Positions 7,545-14,735 of a DNA stretch of 14,930 nt are shown in pieces (within the stretch, counting starts at the first letter, position 1; each line of letters begins with the position of its first letter). A program made the translations under genes and the position numbers. Below the pieces are notes generated by a model that ran no database searches, was not told the origin of the DNA, and worked only from the letters and a program-made list of their open reading frames with translations. Origin of the DNA: Phycisphaerales bacterium UBA2218 (GTDB taxonomy: Bacteria; Planctomycetota; Phycisphaerae; Sedimentisphaerales; Anaerobacaceae); the NCBI GenBank assembly GCA_002327785.1, contig DCUI01000330.1, positions 1 through 14,930 of the forward strand, given 5' to 3'.

Positions 7545-7591
7545 GGCCGGTGCGGTGCCGGTTCGCTTCTGCCGAATCCACGGAGGTCCCC

Positions 7592-8467
7592 ATGGGAATG
7601 TTCGCACGAACAATTTTGCTTTGCCTGTTGCTCCTATGCGTGTCATCCTGCTCCCGCCTGCCTGTGAATCGCAAGCTCGCTTCAGACCCATACACAGGCG
7701 GCGAAGCCTCTTCCACGCGATTCCTTTGGCCCGAGGGGAAGCGCGCCGCCGTTTGTCTGACCTTTGACGATGCGCGGCCGAGCCAGGCGGACGTCGGCAT
7801 CCCGATTCTCAACGAGTACGGCGTGCGGGCCACCTTCTATGTCTCTCCGTCGCGGGTGCCGGAGCGGCTTGTGGCATGGAAGGAGGTGGTCGCCGCCGGC
7901 CACGAGATCGGCAACCACTCGATGCGGCATCCCTGTACGGGGAATTTCATATCGACCCGCGAGAAGGCTTTGGAGGATTACACGCTCGACCAAATGGCAG
8001 CGGAGTTGGATCAGGCGAATGCGGAGATCGCGAAGCGATTGGGGGTCCACGCTGTGACGTTTGCCTACCCGTGTGGCCAGAAATTCGTGGGGCGCGGCCG
8101 AAATGTGGAGAGTTATGTGCCGCTCGTCGCCGAGCGGTTCCTTGCGGGTCGAGGGTGGCGGGATGAAGGGGCGAACGATCCGGCTTTCTGCGATCCGGCG
8201 CAACTGATGGGCGTCGAGTTCGACGACCTGACGTTCGAGCAACTGAAGGTTCTCGTCGATGCAGCGGTCGAGAAGGGGTCCTGGCTCGTCCTGTGCGGCC
8301 ATGAGATCGGAACGCCCGGCCGACAGACGACGCGGGCTGATACCCTGCGGACATTCTGCGAGTATGCCCAGGACCCGCAGAACGGTCTTTGGGTGGACAC
8401 CGTGGCCAACATCACACACTATGTCGTGGAGCATAGAGGCGATGTGAGCCGGGGTCGAGTCCGGTGA
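7592..8467 (+). CDS. polysaccharide deacetylase family lipoprotein
   Basis: This 291-residue protein begins with a lipoprotein signal: a hydrophobic run of leucines and a VSSC lipobox with the lipidated cysteine at residue 20. It is then a NodB-type domain. Motif 1 is LTFDD (56-60) with catalytic and metal-binding aspartates. Motif 2 is HSMRH (109-113), supplying two metal-binding histidines. FAYPCG (157-162) stands in for the family's proline/glycine motif, and LCGHE (234-238) supplies the late histidine. Such enzymes remove acetyl groups from polysaccharides or peptidoglycan at the cell surface. CGGAGGT at 7581-7587 supports the ATG at 7592; a second ATG at 7598 is possible. The frame also opens earlier, at a GTG overlapping the previous stop, but that would bury the signal peptide. 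It lies 47 bases after the ACT gene with no promoter seen, so read-through is possible. Confidence 0.87.
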   Translation: MGMFARTILLCLLLLCVSSCSRLPVNRKLASDPYTGGEASSTRFLWPEGKRAAVCLTFDDARPSQADVGIPILNEYGVRATFYVSPSRVPERLVAWKEVVAAGHEIGNHSMRHPCTGNFISTREKALEDYTLDQMAAELDQANAEIAKRLGVHAVTFAYPCGQKFVGRGRNVESYVPLVAERFLAGRGWRDEGANDPAFCDPAQLMGVEFDDLTFEQLKVLVDAAVEKGSWLVLCGHEIGTPGRQTTRADTLRTFCEYAQDPQNGLWVDTVANITHYVVEHRGDVSRGRVR

Positions 8468-8495
8468 TTGCGAGCACCGCCCGCCATCTTGCCCA

Positions 8496-8523
8496 TTGCA
8501 CTTCCCGAGGAATCTGATATACT
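8496..8523 (+). promoter_or_regulatory. extended -10 promoter before the MFS remnant
   Basis: TATACT at 8518-8523 is preceded by TGA, giving an extended -10 element, with a poor -35 (TTGCAC at 8496-8501) 16 bases upstream. Transcription would start near 8530, about 40 bases before the ATG at 8573. A small hairpin (GCCC/GGGC, 8534-8547) lies in the predicted leader. Confidence 0.45.
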
Positions 8524-8572
8524 TGAGAGTTTGTGCCCGTTGCAGGGCGTTTCGGAGCAGGGCAGGATACCT

Positions 8573-8983
8573 ATGAATCCGCGATCCCTACGAGTACAGT
8601 GGGCACAATTGGCCGTTCTCTCGGGCATCCACTTCCTGGTGGACATGTTCGGGAATATGCTTCCGGCGATCCTGCCGGCGACGCGCCAGCAGTTCGCCAT
8701 GGCGCTTTGGACCGGGGGCTCGGTCCTTGCCGCACTGTCCCTGGCCTCGAACGGGGTCCAGGTCTTCACCGGAGGCATGAGACCGAACGAGACCTCGCCG
8801 CTGTTTCTTCACATCGGGATGGTCCTGGCCGTGGTGGCCGACCGGATCGGGACGGGGCCGATTCTAAGACTTACCCCGGCGGGTTATCTGATTTCGGGTG
8901 CGCTTGCCTTCTGGGTGCTTCGCCGGCATCCTGAATCAGTCCGGTGCTGCCGAGTGCCGCCGGTTCTTGAGACTCCGACGTAA
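8573..8983 (+). pseudogene. MFS transporter remnant with a large internal deletion
   Basis: This open frame of 136 residues looks like the two ends of a major-facilitator transporter joined together. Residues 10-85 read as the first membrane segments of the family (LAVLSGIHFLVDMFGNMLPA, then a second hydrophobic helix and SPLFLHIGMVLAV). From about residue 88 the text looks like the last helices of the same family (VADRIGTGPILRLTPAGYL, then SGALAFWVLRRHPE). Family members are around 390-420 residues, so roughly eight membrane helices in the middle appear to be missing, with the frame kept. TGGCCG occurs at 8826-8831 and 8835-8840, near the inferred joint. The upstream promoter looks intact. 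The alternative is a genuine small membrane protein. I favour a degraded gene. Confidence 0.55.
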
Positions 8984-8999
8984 TGAAAGGGTATTGGCC

Positions 9000-11201
9000 A
9001 TGAGAATCGGGAGCAAGCTCTGCATTCTGATGTGGGTGATCGTCGTTCTGTCCATGGAGGATCGAGTCCAGTCGGCTGAGGTCGTGCAGGATGTCCCGGC
9101 GGATTTCCCCCGCTTTTCCTTCGAGGGTCACGCCGAGCAGGCGGACCTCCTCACGCACTACTTGTGGTATCACTTCTACCATCGCCTCGGCAACGGCCTG
9201 ACGCTCTTCAACCAGGAGTACCTGTCAACCTCCGACATCTGGCTTGGCAATGCCCGCCCGCGAGGCTCGGACAGGACCATCCAGGAGGTCCATCGCTCCA
9301 TGCTGCTCGGGATGCAGATGGACAACGAAGGATACGTGCAGACTCACCAGCACTTTTCCCACGCCCACGATCATGGCTGGCCGTTCCCGCTCTGGACGCA
9401 GTCGGACAACCATCCGGACCGCGTGAAAGGCAAGACGTTCGGCTGGCACTTCCAGCCGTTGGACAAGGTCCCCGGCTGGGTGGGCGATGGCCTCAGACAC
9501 TGGGGCCGGGATGAGTACGTCGGGGAGAAGGCGGCCTCGCTATGGGAACTTCATAATGTGCGCTCGCTGGGCATCCGGGGCAACCGGTGGCATCTCGAGG
9601 CACAAGGCCCATCGCCGACGATTATCACGCCGAAGGGATACGCGATCGATGCATTCAACGCCCCGTATCTACAACTGCGATGGACTCGTGCGGGCGAGCC
9701 GCAGGGCCATGCGCTGCCCCACGTAGAGTGGTTGTGCGAGGGAGACACAAAGTTCGGGCCGGACCGACGGGTCTATTTCGCCCCGGAGAAGACGCCGCTG
9801 TCAGGCAACTGCTATCACTCCCTTATGCCGATGCACCGCCATCCAAAGTGGACGGGCCGGATCGAGCGGATTCGGATCTGCCTGGCCCCGGGCGAACCGC
9901 AAGGGCGTTTCGAGATCGATTCGTTCTTCACCGCCTATGACACGCGTCACTCGATCAACAATCCGATCTTCATCCTGGCCGGCGCTCGATACTTCAACTG
10001 GACCGGCGACCTGGACTTCCTGCGACAGCAGATCAATCGTATGCGGCTGGCCCTGCGCCATCAGCAGACCGTGATGGGCGGCCTGGAGCACAAGCATATC
10101 CGCAACCCCTGGCCCGGCCACGACGGCCTGCCCGGCTTCATCCGAGACGCCGACGGCAAGGCAACGGTCCGCGGCGGTCACGGCATCGGCAACAACTACT
10201 GGGACCTGATGCCTTTCGGATGGGACGATCTGTATGCGACCAGCCAATACTACGCCGCGACGATGGCGATGGCCGAGATCGAGCAGGCGATTGGCGACAA
10301 TCCGGGTTGGGGTGTCCCTCTCGGGGCATTGCGAATGGACCCGAAGTGGCTTCGGGACCACGCCGCGGACGTGAAGCGGACGGCCAATACGCTCTTCTGG
10401 AACAGCGAGACGGGCCGGTTCTTCGCGAGCATCGACAAAGAAGTCCGCCGATACGACTATGGCTACACCTTCCTGAATCTCGATGCGATCTGGTATGGGC
10501 TGGCCGATGAGGCGCGCGCCCGGTCCATCATGGATTGGATCTCGGGCAAACGAATTGTGGCGGGCGACACGTCGCAGGGGGCGGATATCTACCACTGGCG
10601 GTTCGGCCCGCGGGCGACGACGCTCCGCAACCTCGACTGGTACGGCCAAGGATGGCACGCTCCGGAATCGATCCCCTGGGGCGGGCAGGTCCAGGATGGC
10701 GGGGCGGTCCTCGGATTCAGCTTCTACGACCTGTGGGCGAGGTTGCAGGTCCTCGGGCCGGAGGATTGCTGGCAACGGCTTATGCAAATCCTCGCGTGGG
10801 AAAAGGAGGTTCATTCGGAAGGTGGCTATCGCAAGTATTATGAGGGCGGCAAGCGGGGCACCACGCTGCAGGGCGGCGGTACCGCGGGGGGCCTCGGCAT
10901 CGATTACGAGTTCTATGAAAGCAGTCTGGTCCCTTCGATCGTCATCTACGGGTTCCTCGGTCTTGAGGCCGAGCCGACGGGCGTCCTAAGCATCCGCCCG
11001 CGACTGCCGGCGGGCTGCCCCAGGATTGCCGTCAGCGATCTGCTCTACCATGGCGTTCGGATGGATGTGGCCGCGAGTCCCGAGCGAGTCGAGATCACTC
11101 TGAAAGACGCTCCGGCTGATCCTTTGAGAATTCGTCTCGACAACGGACGGCCGCAAGAGGCAACTGAGGTGAGGGAGTACGTGTTCGACAGAGACAAGTA
11201 G
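9000..11201 (+). CDS. secreted six-hairpin glycosidase-like protein
   Basis: This is a 733-residue protein. Residues 1-26 form a signal peptide with cleavage near VQSA. The N-terminal half (about 30-310) looks like beta-sandwich sequence. The region 320-650 reads as an (alpha/alpha)6 barrel of the six-hairpin glycosidase type, with NYWDLMPFGWDDLYATSQYY (399-418), DYGYTFLNLDAIWYGLADE (486-504) and IPWGGQVQDGGAVLGFSFYD (558-577). A short beta domain closes the chain (GVLSIRPRLPAGCPRIAVSD), as in rhamnosidase- or phosphorylase-like clans. The acidic residues in these motifs are candidates for catalysis. I cannot assign a glycoside hydrolase family or a substrate. The ATG at 9000 is preferred because it starts the signal peptide and has AAAGGG at 8986-8991; the frame remains open further upstream into the MFS remnant. 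The stop faces truB in a convergent arrangement. Confidence 0.75.
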   Translation: MRIGSKLCILMWVIVVLSMEDRVQSAEVVQDVPADFPRFSFEGHAEQADLLTHYLWYHFYHRLGNGLTLFNQEYLSTSDIWLGNARPRGSDRTIQEVHRSMLLGMQMDNEGYVQTHQHFSHAHDHGWPFPLWTQSDNHPDRVKGKTFGWHFQPLDKVPGWVGDGLRHWGRDEYVGEKAASLWELHNVRSLGIRGNRWHLEAQGPSPTIITPKGYAIDAFNAPYLQLRWTRAGEPQGHALPHVEWLCEGDTKFGPDRRVYFAPEKTPLSGNCYHSLMPMHRHPKWTGRIERIRICLAPGEPQGRFEIDSFFTAYDTRHSINNPIFILAGARYFNWTGDLDFLRQQINRMRLALRHQQTVMGGLEHKHIRNPWPGHDGLPGFIRDADGKATVRGGHGIGNNYWDLMPFGWDDLYATSQYYAATMAMAEIEQAIGDNPGWGVPLGALRMDPKWLRDHAADVKRTANTLFWNSETGRFFASIDKEVRRYDYGYTFLNLDAIWYGLADEARARSIMDWISGKRIVAGDTSQGADIYHWRFGPRATTLRNLDWYGQGWHAPESIPWGGQVQDGGAVLGFSFYDLWARLQVLGPEDCWQRLMQILAWEKEVHSEGGYRKYYEGGKRGTTLQGGGTAGGLGIDYEFYESSLVPSIVIYGFLGLEAEPTGVLSIRPRLPAGCPRIAVSDLLYHGVRMDVAASPERVEITLKDAPADPLRIRLDNGRPQEATEVREYVFDRDK

Positions 11202-11231
11202 CGGCTTTTCGCCGACGCAGCAGGGGGGGGG
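11202..11231. repeat. short hairpin and nine-guanine run between convergent genes
   Basis: Only 35 bases separate the stop codons of the glycosidase-like gene and truB. They hold a small inverted repeat (CGGC, TTTTC loop, GCCG at 11202-11214) and a run of nine G at 11223-11231. The hairpin may act as a weak shared transcription end for both strands. The homopolymer is a likely site of replication slippage or sequencing error but lies outside both coding regions. Confidence 0.4.
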
Positions 11232-11236
11232 CGATA

Positions 11237-11917
11237 TCAGTGGCCGCCGGGACAACGACGCAGGTCTGCCATACGCAGGGCCTGCTCCTGAGTATATTCG
11301 CCCACACGCGTTCGTTCGAGTTGCTCCACGTATCCGCCCGTGCCCAGGGCATCGCCCAGGTCGCGAGCGAAAGATCGCACGTAGAATCCGGAGCCGGTCA
11401 CCAGCCGGATGTCCACGGAGGGCCACTCGTACCGAATCAGCTCGACGACCTTGGCCTCGACCGGTCTGGCGGACAAGTCGATCTGTTTCTTCGCCCGGGC
11501 GAGTTTGTAGGCGGCCCGGCCGCCGATCTTGACGGCCGAGAACACCGGAGGTCGCTGGTGGATGATTCCTTCAAAGCGCGCCAGGGCCGCCCGGATCTGG
11601 TCCTCGGTGGGGATCTGGGAGACTACCATCTCTTCCTTTTGGCCTTCGCGGTCATCCGTGGTGCTGCGCCATCCCAGCCGGACACGCGTTATGTACTCCT
11701 TTTCCGTCCCGACAACGGTCCCCAGGCGTTTGGTTGCCGCCCGGCCCACGCCGACGACCAGCACGCCCTTGGCGCAAGGATCCAGCGTGCCGGCGTGGCC
11801 GACGCGTCTTTCGCCTGTGGCCCTTCGCACCGCATCGACCACGTCGTGCGAGGTCTTGCCTTCGTCCTTGTAGACGGCAAAGATGCCTTCCCTTGGGATG
11901 GTTGGTTCCGTACCCAT
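11237..11917 (-). CDS. truB: tRNA pseudouridine(55) synthase
   Basis: This 226-residue enzyme converts uridine 55 in the T-loop of tRNAs to pseudouridine. The family signature GHAGTLDPCAKGVLVVG (40-56) carries the catalytic aspartate at residue 46. KEYITRVRLG (73-82), QRPPVFSAVKIGGRAAYKLA (121-140) and GSGFYVRSFARDLGDALG (175-192) are the other conserved blocks. The protein ends soon after the catalytic core, so it lacks the C-terminal PUA-like extension of the roughly 300-residue forms. I take the ATG at 11917 as start because residues 11-29 then align with the usual TruB N-terminus (GIFAVYKDEGKTSHDVVDA). The open frame continues upstream through the divergent promoter region but without family similarity. 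The usual partners rbfA, ribF and rpsO are not seen beside it. Confidence 0.93.
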   Translation of the reverse strand: MGTEPTIPREGIFAVYKDEGKTSHDVVDAVRRATGERRVGHAGTLDPCAKGVLVVGVGRAATKRLGTVVGTEKEYITRVRLGWRSTTDDREGQKEEMVVSQIPTEDQIRAALARFEGIIHQRPPVFSAVKIGGRAAYKLARAKKQIDLSARPVEAKVVELIRYEWPSVDIRLVTGSGFYVRSFARDLGDALGTGGYVEQLERTRVGEYTQEQALRMADLRRCPGGH

Positions 11918-11923
11918 GAGACC

Positions 11924-11929
11924 ATTATA
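11924..11929 (-). promoter_or_regulatory. -10 element of truB, start site on the start codon
   Basis: On the minus strand a perfect TATAAT lies only six bases before the truB ATG, so transcription would begin at or within a base of the start codon and leave no room for a ribosome binding site. No good -35 hexamer is present at 16 to 18 bases. The call therefore rests on the -10 alone. Confidence 0.45.
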
Positions 11930-11935
11930 ACGTCC

Positions 11936-11965
11936 TGGACATAGGATGGAGGAATCTGTTATGAT
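11936..11965 (+). promoter_or_regulatory. promoter of the GLUG/dockerin-like gene
   Basis: TGGACA at 11936-11941 (five of six match TTGACA) and TATGAT at 11960-11965 (five of six match TATAAT) are 18 bases apart. TG at 11957-11958 adds an extended -10. A start near 11972 gives a leader of about 87 bases containing a GGGAAA/TTTCCC hairpin (12018-12031). The element lies back to back with the truB -10, a compact divergent arrangement. Confidence 0.55.
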
Positions 11966-12058
11966 AGGGAAAAGAACGCCCCGACGCACGGATCGGGAGA
12001 AACCCCGCGTCCTGCTTGGGAAATTTTTCCCGTTGGCTGTTCCTGAAGGAGGAATGAA

Positions 12059-13336
12059 ATGGCGCTCTCCATGAGTCCACGTCGCGTGTCGTATGTGCGA
12101 ATATCCGTCGGCCTGCTCGCTGTCCTTGCGTCGGCGCCGCTTGCCGCATCGGCGGCGCAGTACGGCGGAGGAAATGGGACGCCGGAGAACCCCTTTCTGA
12201 TCTCCACGCCGGAAGAATTTGCGATGATTGGGGCCAATCCGGCCGACTGGAACATGCACTTCAAGCTGGTCGCGGATATCGACCTGTCCGCCTATGACGA
12301 GACGAACCTCCATCTGATCGGCCACTGGGTCATGCTGGGATCGACTGCCAATCAGCCGTTCAACGGGAGTTTCGAGGGCAACGGAAAGACCATCTCGGGC
12401 TTTCACTACAAGGATATGCAGTCGGAGTACGTCGGTCTGTTTCAGCACGTCACGGGTGAGATCAGGAACCTGAAGCTGGCCCGGCCAGCCGTCATTGGGG
12501 ACGGAATCGGCACGGGATCGCTTGTGGGATACCTCGAAAAAGGCGCGGTGAGCACCTGCTCGGCGATCGAGGCGAATGTCTCCGGCAACGAGGCGGTCGG
12601 CGCCCTCGTGGGCGCCGCCGGTGGCAATGTCTACACGTCCTGGTCGAACGGCACGGTCTCGGGCGTCCGATACGTCGGCGGATTGATCGGCCAGGCCGGA
12701 GGGGGAATAATCGCCCGCTCGTATTCGAAGGCCGCGGTGGTGGGCAATGAGAGTGTTGGCGGTTTCCTCGGAGGCATGCTCAAAGAGACCGGCATTGTGG
12801 AATCGTGTTACGCAGCCGGCCCGGTGGACGGGGCTTTGTACGTCGGCGGGCTGGTGGGCCAGGTGGTCGCGGGAAGCGTCTGGCGTAGTTACTCCGTGGG
12901 ATTGGTCACCGGCAAGCAGTCCGCCGGCGGCCTGATTGGATACCAGAGGGCTCTTGCGGCTGTGTACGTTTCATTCTGGGACATGGAGACCAGCAAGCAG
13001 GCGACCAGCATCGGCGGCGCCGGCAAGACCACGATCGAGATGAAGACCCTCGACACGTACCTGTCAATGAACTGGGATTTCTGGGCGACCTGGACGATGT
13101 GCGAGGGAGTCAGCTACCCGATTCTCTTCTGGCAGATTCCCGTTGGGGACCTGCGATGTCCGGATGGTGTGAACTTCACCGATTTCATCTGGTTTGCAGC
13201 CAACTGGCGTCACAGCAATTGTGGCGAGCTGAACCACGGCTGCGAGGGGGCGGATCTCGACGGCTCCGGCGAAGTGGACCTGAGAGATCTCTCGCTGTTC
13301 GCGGCCAATTGGATGGCCGGCGTGGATTGGGATTGA
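12059..13336 (+). CDS. secreted GLUG-repeat protein with dockerin-like C-terminus
   Basis: This is a 425-residue exported protein. A signal peptide occupies about 1-33 (ASAPLAASA cleavage region). Residues 36-120 begin with GGGNGTPENPFLISTPEEF and the NGSFEGNGKTISG pattern that usually precedes GLUG repeats. From about 123 to 296 there are repeated GLUG-type units of roughly 25-35 residues (VGLFQHV, VGALVGAAGG, VGGLIGQAGG, VGGFLGGM, VGGLVGQV, AGGLIGYQ), expected to fold as a right-handed beta-helix. Residues 305-360 are a linker common in these proteins. The end (368-419) has CPDGVNFTDFIWFAANW and then ADLDGSGEVDLRDLSLFAANW, two dockerin-like units with a calcium-loop pattern. Such proteins are typical of Phycisphaerae. 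Their role is unproven; surface display or carbohydrate-complex assembly is plausible. AAGGAGG at 12046-12052 supports the start. Confidence 0.85.
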   Translation: MALSMSPRRVSYVRISVGLLAVLASAPLAASAAQYGGGNGTPENPFLISTPEEFAMIGANPADWNMHFKLVADIDLSAYDETNLHLIGHWVMLGSTANQPFNGSFEGNGKTISGFHYKDMQSEYVGLFQHVTGEIRNLKLARPAVIGDGIGTGSLVGYLEKGAVSTCSAIEANVSGNEAVGALVGAAGGNVYTSWSNGTVSGVRYVGGLIGQAGGGIIARSYSKAAVVGNESVGGFLGGMLKETGIVESCYAAGPVDGALYVGGLVGQVVAGSVWRSYSVGLVTGKQSAGGLIGYQRALAAVYVSFWDMETSKQATSIGGAGKTTIEMKTLDTYLSMNWDFWATWTMCEGVSYPILFWQIPVGDLRCPDGVNFTDFIWFAANWRHSNCGELNHGCEGADLDGSGEVDLRDLSLFAANWMAGVDWD

Positions 13337-13339
13337 TCC

Positions 13340-14092
13340 ATGAAACACCCAGACATCGCACTCGCAGGCAGGACGGCGCTTGTCACCGGCGCGGCCAGGC
13401 GATTGGGCAGGGCCGTCGCCACGGTCCTGGTCGAACGGGGTGTGCGGGTCGTGGTGCATCACAATCACTCCGGCGAGGACGCGGCCGCGTTGTGCGATGA
13501 GATCCGGCGGTTGGGTGGCTCCGCATGGCCCGTTCAGGGCGATCTGGCGGATGCCGGGCAGCCGGAGCGAGTCTTCAGAGACGCCGTAGCGCAGGCTGGC
13601 GCGATCGATATTCTGATCAACAACGCCTCGATCTTCGAACGCGACACGATCTGGGAGGCGACCGAAGATTCGATCCTGCTGAATCTTCGCATTCACGCCT
13701 TAGCGCCTCTGACACTGGCACGGCAGATGGCCGGGCAGGGGGGCGAGGGGCACATCGTCAATCTGCTCGATACGCGAATGACGGTGTATGACAAGGAGCA
13801 CGCGTCGTATCACATCAGCAAACGCGTTCTCGCCATGCTGACTCGGATGCTGGCCCTGGAGCTGGCCCCGAAGATTGCCGTCAATGGAATTGCGCCGGGC
13901 CTGATCCTTCCACCCGCCGGACAGGACGAAACCTATCTGCAAAAGCTGGTGCACACGAACCCGCTGCATCGTTACGGCGGTCCGGCCGACGTCACCGATG
14001 CCGTGCTGTTCCTGCTGGGCAGCCGCTTCATCACGGGGCAGATCCTCTACGTCGACGGCGGATACCACATGAAGGGACACATGTATGACTGA
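13340..14092 (+). CDS. pteridine-reductase-like SDR (FolM/PTR1 type)
   Basis: This is a 250-residue NAD(P)H-dependent short-chain reductase. TGAARRLG (16-23) is the nucleotide-binding motif, with the arginine typical of NADPH-using pteridine reductases. NNAS (94-97) is the second family motif. The usual catalytic serine is replaced by aspartate: Asp144, Tyr157 and Lys161 keep the spacing of the Asp-Tyr-Lys set of Leishmania PTR1 (181, 194, 198), and the stretch TRMLALELAPKIAVNGIAPG also resembles that family. The product probably reduces dihydropterin or dihydrofolate. It begins 3 bases after the GLUG gene and has little ribosome binding site, suggesting translational coupling. It overlaps folB by 8 bases, supporting a pterin role. 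A general SDR of other substrate is the alternative. Confidence 0.82.
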   Translation: MKHPDIALAGRTALVTGAARRLGRAVATVLVERGVRVVVHHNHSGEDAAALCDEIRRLGGSAWPVQGDLADAGQPERVFRDAVAQAGAIDILINNASIFERDTIWEATEDSILLNLRIHALAPLTLARQMAGQGGEGHIVNLLDTRMTVYDKEHASYHISKRVLAMLTRMLALELAPKIAVNGIAPGLILPPAGQDETYLQKLVHTNPLHRYGGPADVTDAVLFLLGSRFITGQILYVDGGYHMKGHMYD

Positions 14093-14477
14093 GGACAGGA
14101 CGGAGCTGACGACCGACCGCATCTTCATTCGCGGCCTCGCGATCCGTTGCGTCATCGGCGTCGACGAGTACGAGCGGCGGGAAAAACAGGATGTTCTGGC
14201 TCATATTACGCTCCATGTGGATCTCCGCCAGGCGGGCCGGACGGACGCTCTGGCCGACAGCGTCGATTACAGTTCGCTGAAGAAGCAGATTCTCCATGCG
14301 ACGGAAAACTCGCAGTTTCGCCTGATCGAGGCCCTCGCGCAGAGCATTGCCGACGAGTGTCTCAAGCAGGAACAAGTCGAGTGCGTTCGGGTGGTCGTGG
14401 AAAAGCCCGGCGCGCTGCGCTTCGCCCGCACGGTCGGCATCGAGATCGTCCGTCACAGGGACCCTGCCGGCGGGTAA
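14085..14477 (+). CDS. folB: dihydroneopterin aldolase
   Basis: This 130-residue protein of the FolB family splits 7,8-dihydroneopterin to 6-hydroxymethyl-dihydropterin and glycolaldehyde in folate synthesis. Family marks are DRIFIRGLAIRCVIGVDEYE (11-30), ERREKQ with the conserved glutamate (30) and glutamine (35), DSVDYSSL (58-65) with the active-site tyrosine at 62, and VEKPGALRFA (105-114) with the catalytic lysine at 107. The length is close to normal (about 120). The start at 14085 lies inside the preceding reductase gene and has AAGGGA at 14072-14077. No folK or folP is present in the window. Confidence 0.9.
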   Translation: MTEDRTELTTDRIFIRGLAIRCVIGVDEYERREKQDVLAHITLHVDLRQAGRTDALADSVDYSSLKKQILHATENSQFRLIEALAQSIADECLKQEQVECVRVVVEKPGALRFARTVGIEIVRHRDPAGG

Positions 14478-14520
14478 CTCGCTTCATGGTGGGCAGGCGA
14501 GAAAAGAATGCCTTCTTTTT
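14478..14520 (+). terminator. possible terminator after folB
   Basis: CTCGC (14478-14482) can pair with GCGAG (14497-14501). A second A/T-rich pairing (AAAAGAA with TTCTTTT, 14502-14519) follows and ends in five T. The position right after the folB stop and before a new promoter fits a transcription end. The stems are short and alternative pairings exist, so this is weak. Confidence 0.35.
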
Positions 14521-14531
14521 GCATTGTTCTG

Positions 14532-14560
14532 TTGACATATATGGGGGAGATGTCCATGAT
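14532..14560 (+). promoter_or_regulatory. promoter of the prepilin-type gene
   Basis: A perfect TTGACA at 14532-14537 is followed after 17 bases by CATGAT at 14555-14560 (four of six match TATAAT). The area is clearly richer in A and T than its surroundings. Transcription would start near 14567, leaving a leader of about 170 bases before the GTG at 14736. Confidence 0.5.
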
Positions 14561-14663
14561 AGTATACGAGGCTTCGATGAGTTGAGGAAGGCATCCTTGG
14601 CAAAGCGAAGCGATTTCGACCTTACAGCGGCGAGTGACGGGTCGTTTGTGCGAGTGCAGAGAA

Positions 14664-14684
14664 GCTCTTTCGGGAGAAAGGAGC
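14664..14684 (+). promoter_or_regulatory. GNRA-type hairpin in the leader of the prepilin-type gene
   Basis: CTTTC (14667-14671) and GAAAG (14676-14680) pair around a GGGA loop, which is of the GNRA class. GCT and AGC extend the stem past a single bulged G. It lies about 50 bases before the start codon inside a purine-rich leader. I looked for cyclic-di-GMP riboswitch features and did not find a convincing match. Function unknown. Confidence 0.3.
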
Positions 14685-14735
14685 GAACGCGGTGGGCGAC
14701 AAGGAGAGGCAGAGAGAGGTTTGGAGGGCGAGCGG

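Noticed and set aside
7541..7591. GTG start of the deacetylase overlapping the ACT stop
   Set aside because: It would place 17 polar and charged residues before the lipoprotein signal, whereas a good ribosome binding site precedes the ATG at 7592.
8898..8999. Upstream extension of the glycosidase-like gene into the MFS remnant
   Set aside because: The added residues are arginine-rich and would mask the signal peptide. The ATG at 9000 has a suitable ribosome binding site.
11918..12448. Longer N-terminus for TruB reaching into the divergent gene
   Set aside because: The extra residues have no TruB similarity, overlap the GLUG gene start and its promoter, and the ATG at 11917 matches the family N-terminus.
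14561..14735. Cyclic-di-GMP (GEMM) riboswitch in the prepilin leader
   Set aside because: A GCAAAGC-like string and a GNRA hairpin drew attention, but the conserved core and its order are missing.
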